This document shows positions 23,493 through 23,805 of a stretch of 23,805 nucleotides of DNA, in pieces. Position numbers and translations under genes: made by a program. Below the pieces are notes generated by a model. That model saw nothing but the letters and a program-made list of their open reading frames with translations. It was not told the origin of the DNA and did not search any database. The stretch covers positions 1 to 23,805 of the forward strand of contig JBNLVK010000305.1 in NCBI GenBank assembly GCA_050618055.1, in the 5' to 3' direction. The number at the start of each line of letters is the position of its first letter. The stretch's first letter is position 1. This DNA comes from CALDCK01 sp050618055 (GTDB lineage Bacteria; Myxococcota_A; UBA9160; SMWR01).

Positions 23493-23681
23493 GTGGACAC
23501 CGACGCCCCGGAAGGTCCGCCGGAGCCGCGAGAGGATCTCCCCGCCTCGCTGATCCCGCGCTGGTTCGCCCTGCTCGTGCTGATCGCCCTGGTCGCGTCG
23601 GGCGGCTGGTGCAGCTACGCCGTCCTGACCATGGAGTCGGGCGACGTCCGCGGGGCCGAGGTCTCGGAAGAAGCCCGCTAG
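23493..23681 (+). CDS. Small single-pass membrane protein preceding an MBOAT gene
   Basis: The 62-residue protein has an acidic, proline-rich cytoplasmic N-terminus (VDTDAPEGPPEPREDLP), one TM helix (about 23-45, RWFALLVLIALVASGGWCSY) and a short acidic tail. I do not recognise a family. The GTG start is supported by the TACCCT hexamer 6 nt upstream and by the reading frame ending just before the next gene. Its stop is 4 nt from the MBOAT ATG, so it is probably co-expressed with, and may be a small partner of, that acyltransferase. Confidence 0.6.
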   Translation: MDTDAPEGPPEPREDLPASLIPRWFALLVLIALVASGGWCSYAVLTMESGDVRGAEVSEEAR

Positions 23682-23685
23682 GCCC

Positions 23686-23805
23686 ATGCTCTTCAACTCG
23701 CTCGAGTACTGGACCTTCCTGCCGCTGGTGCTGCTGCTCGACGCCTGCGTCGGTCGGCGCTGGGGCCTGCGCAAGGGTCTGCTGCTCGCGGCCAGCTACC
23801 TCTTC
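23686..23805 (+). CDS. MBOAT family O-acyltransferase, N-terminal fragment at window edge
   Basis: Only 40 residues are visible, starting MLFNSLEYWTFLPLVLLLDA and continuing to LLLAASYLF. This is the hallmark start of AlgI/DltB-type membrane-bound O-acyltransferases (MLFNS-x-x-F-x-x-FLP ... LL-x-ASY-x-F), which acetylate or otherwise acylate extracellular polysaccharides. The catalytic His lies beyond the edge. Codon 21 is a cysteine where an aromatic residue is more common. The close upstream small TM gene suggests an operon. Confidence 0.82.
   Translation, partial: MLFNSLEYWTFLPLVLLLDACVGRRWGLRKGLLLAASYLF

Overview
The window is a dense, very GC-rich bacterial segment with third codon positions almost all G or C. 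It carries 22 protein genes on both strands with hardly any intergenic space, no RNA genes, no CRISPR array and no recognisable mobile element. The gene content (DUF6178, an F420-type luciferase-like oxidoreductase, a serine-palmitoyltransferase-type enzyme, HpnN/MlaC/MlaA lipid transport and a small histone-fold protein) suggests a Gram-negative of the former Deltaproteobacteria (Myxococcota, Bdellovibrionota or Desulfobacterota-like), probably an uncultured lineage. The phylum is an inference and the species cannot be named.

Layout. 1-5333 is a lipid block: an HpnN-type RND lipid exporter (minus, cut by the window edge), divergent from a MlaC/HpnM periplasmic lipid carrier (plus), which collides tail to tail with a MlaA-like protein (minus), followed by a bacterial serine-palmitoyltransferase-like enzyme (plus). 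5468-9826 is mostly minus strand: a TolB-like propeller on a membrane anchor, a CoA-pyrophosphatase-type NUDIX hydrolase, a DUF815 AAA+ ATPase and a shortened CNNM/CBS protein. A 62-residue four-cysteine protein is wedged between two of these on the plus strand. 9894-12634 pairs a DUF6178 protein with a CocE/NonD-like protein whose catalytic Ser and His are missing.

12691-12906 encodes, on the minus strand, a 71-residue protein that reads as a bacterial histone (helix 1, long helix 2, an RKT loop and a very short helix 3) with a basic, glycine/serine-ended N-terminal tail. It has its own recognisable promoter, a leader of about 128 nt and a terminator. This is the most interesting object in the window.

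13139-17828 (plus) holds an alpha/beta hydrolase and then a tightly coupled amidase, threonine aldolase and phospholipase D-like operon, joined by GTGA start/stop overlaps. 17830-20076 has a glycosyltransferase (minus), an LLM-class F420-type oxidoreductase and an unusual class I methyltransferase (plus). 20065-23441 (minus) is an operon of a secreted DUF2255-like protein, IlvD and a membrane-anchored esterase. The right edge starts a new plus-strand unit with a one-TM small protein and the N-terminus of an MBOAT acyltransferase.

A recurring regulatory theme is a TANNCT/TANNAT -10-like hexamer close to start codons. At several genes it sits only 6-7 nt before ATG/GTG with no clear Shine-Dalgarno sequence, which suggests leaderless transcripts. 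Functions are read from motifs and remembered family patterns; no database search was possible.
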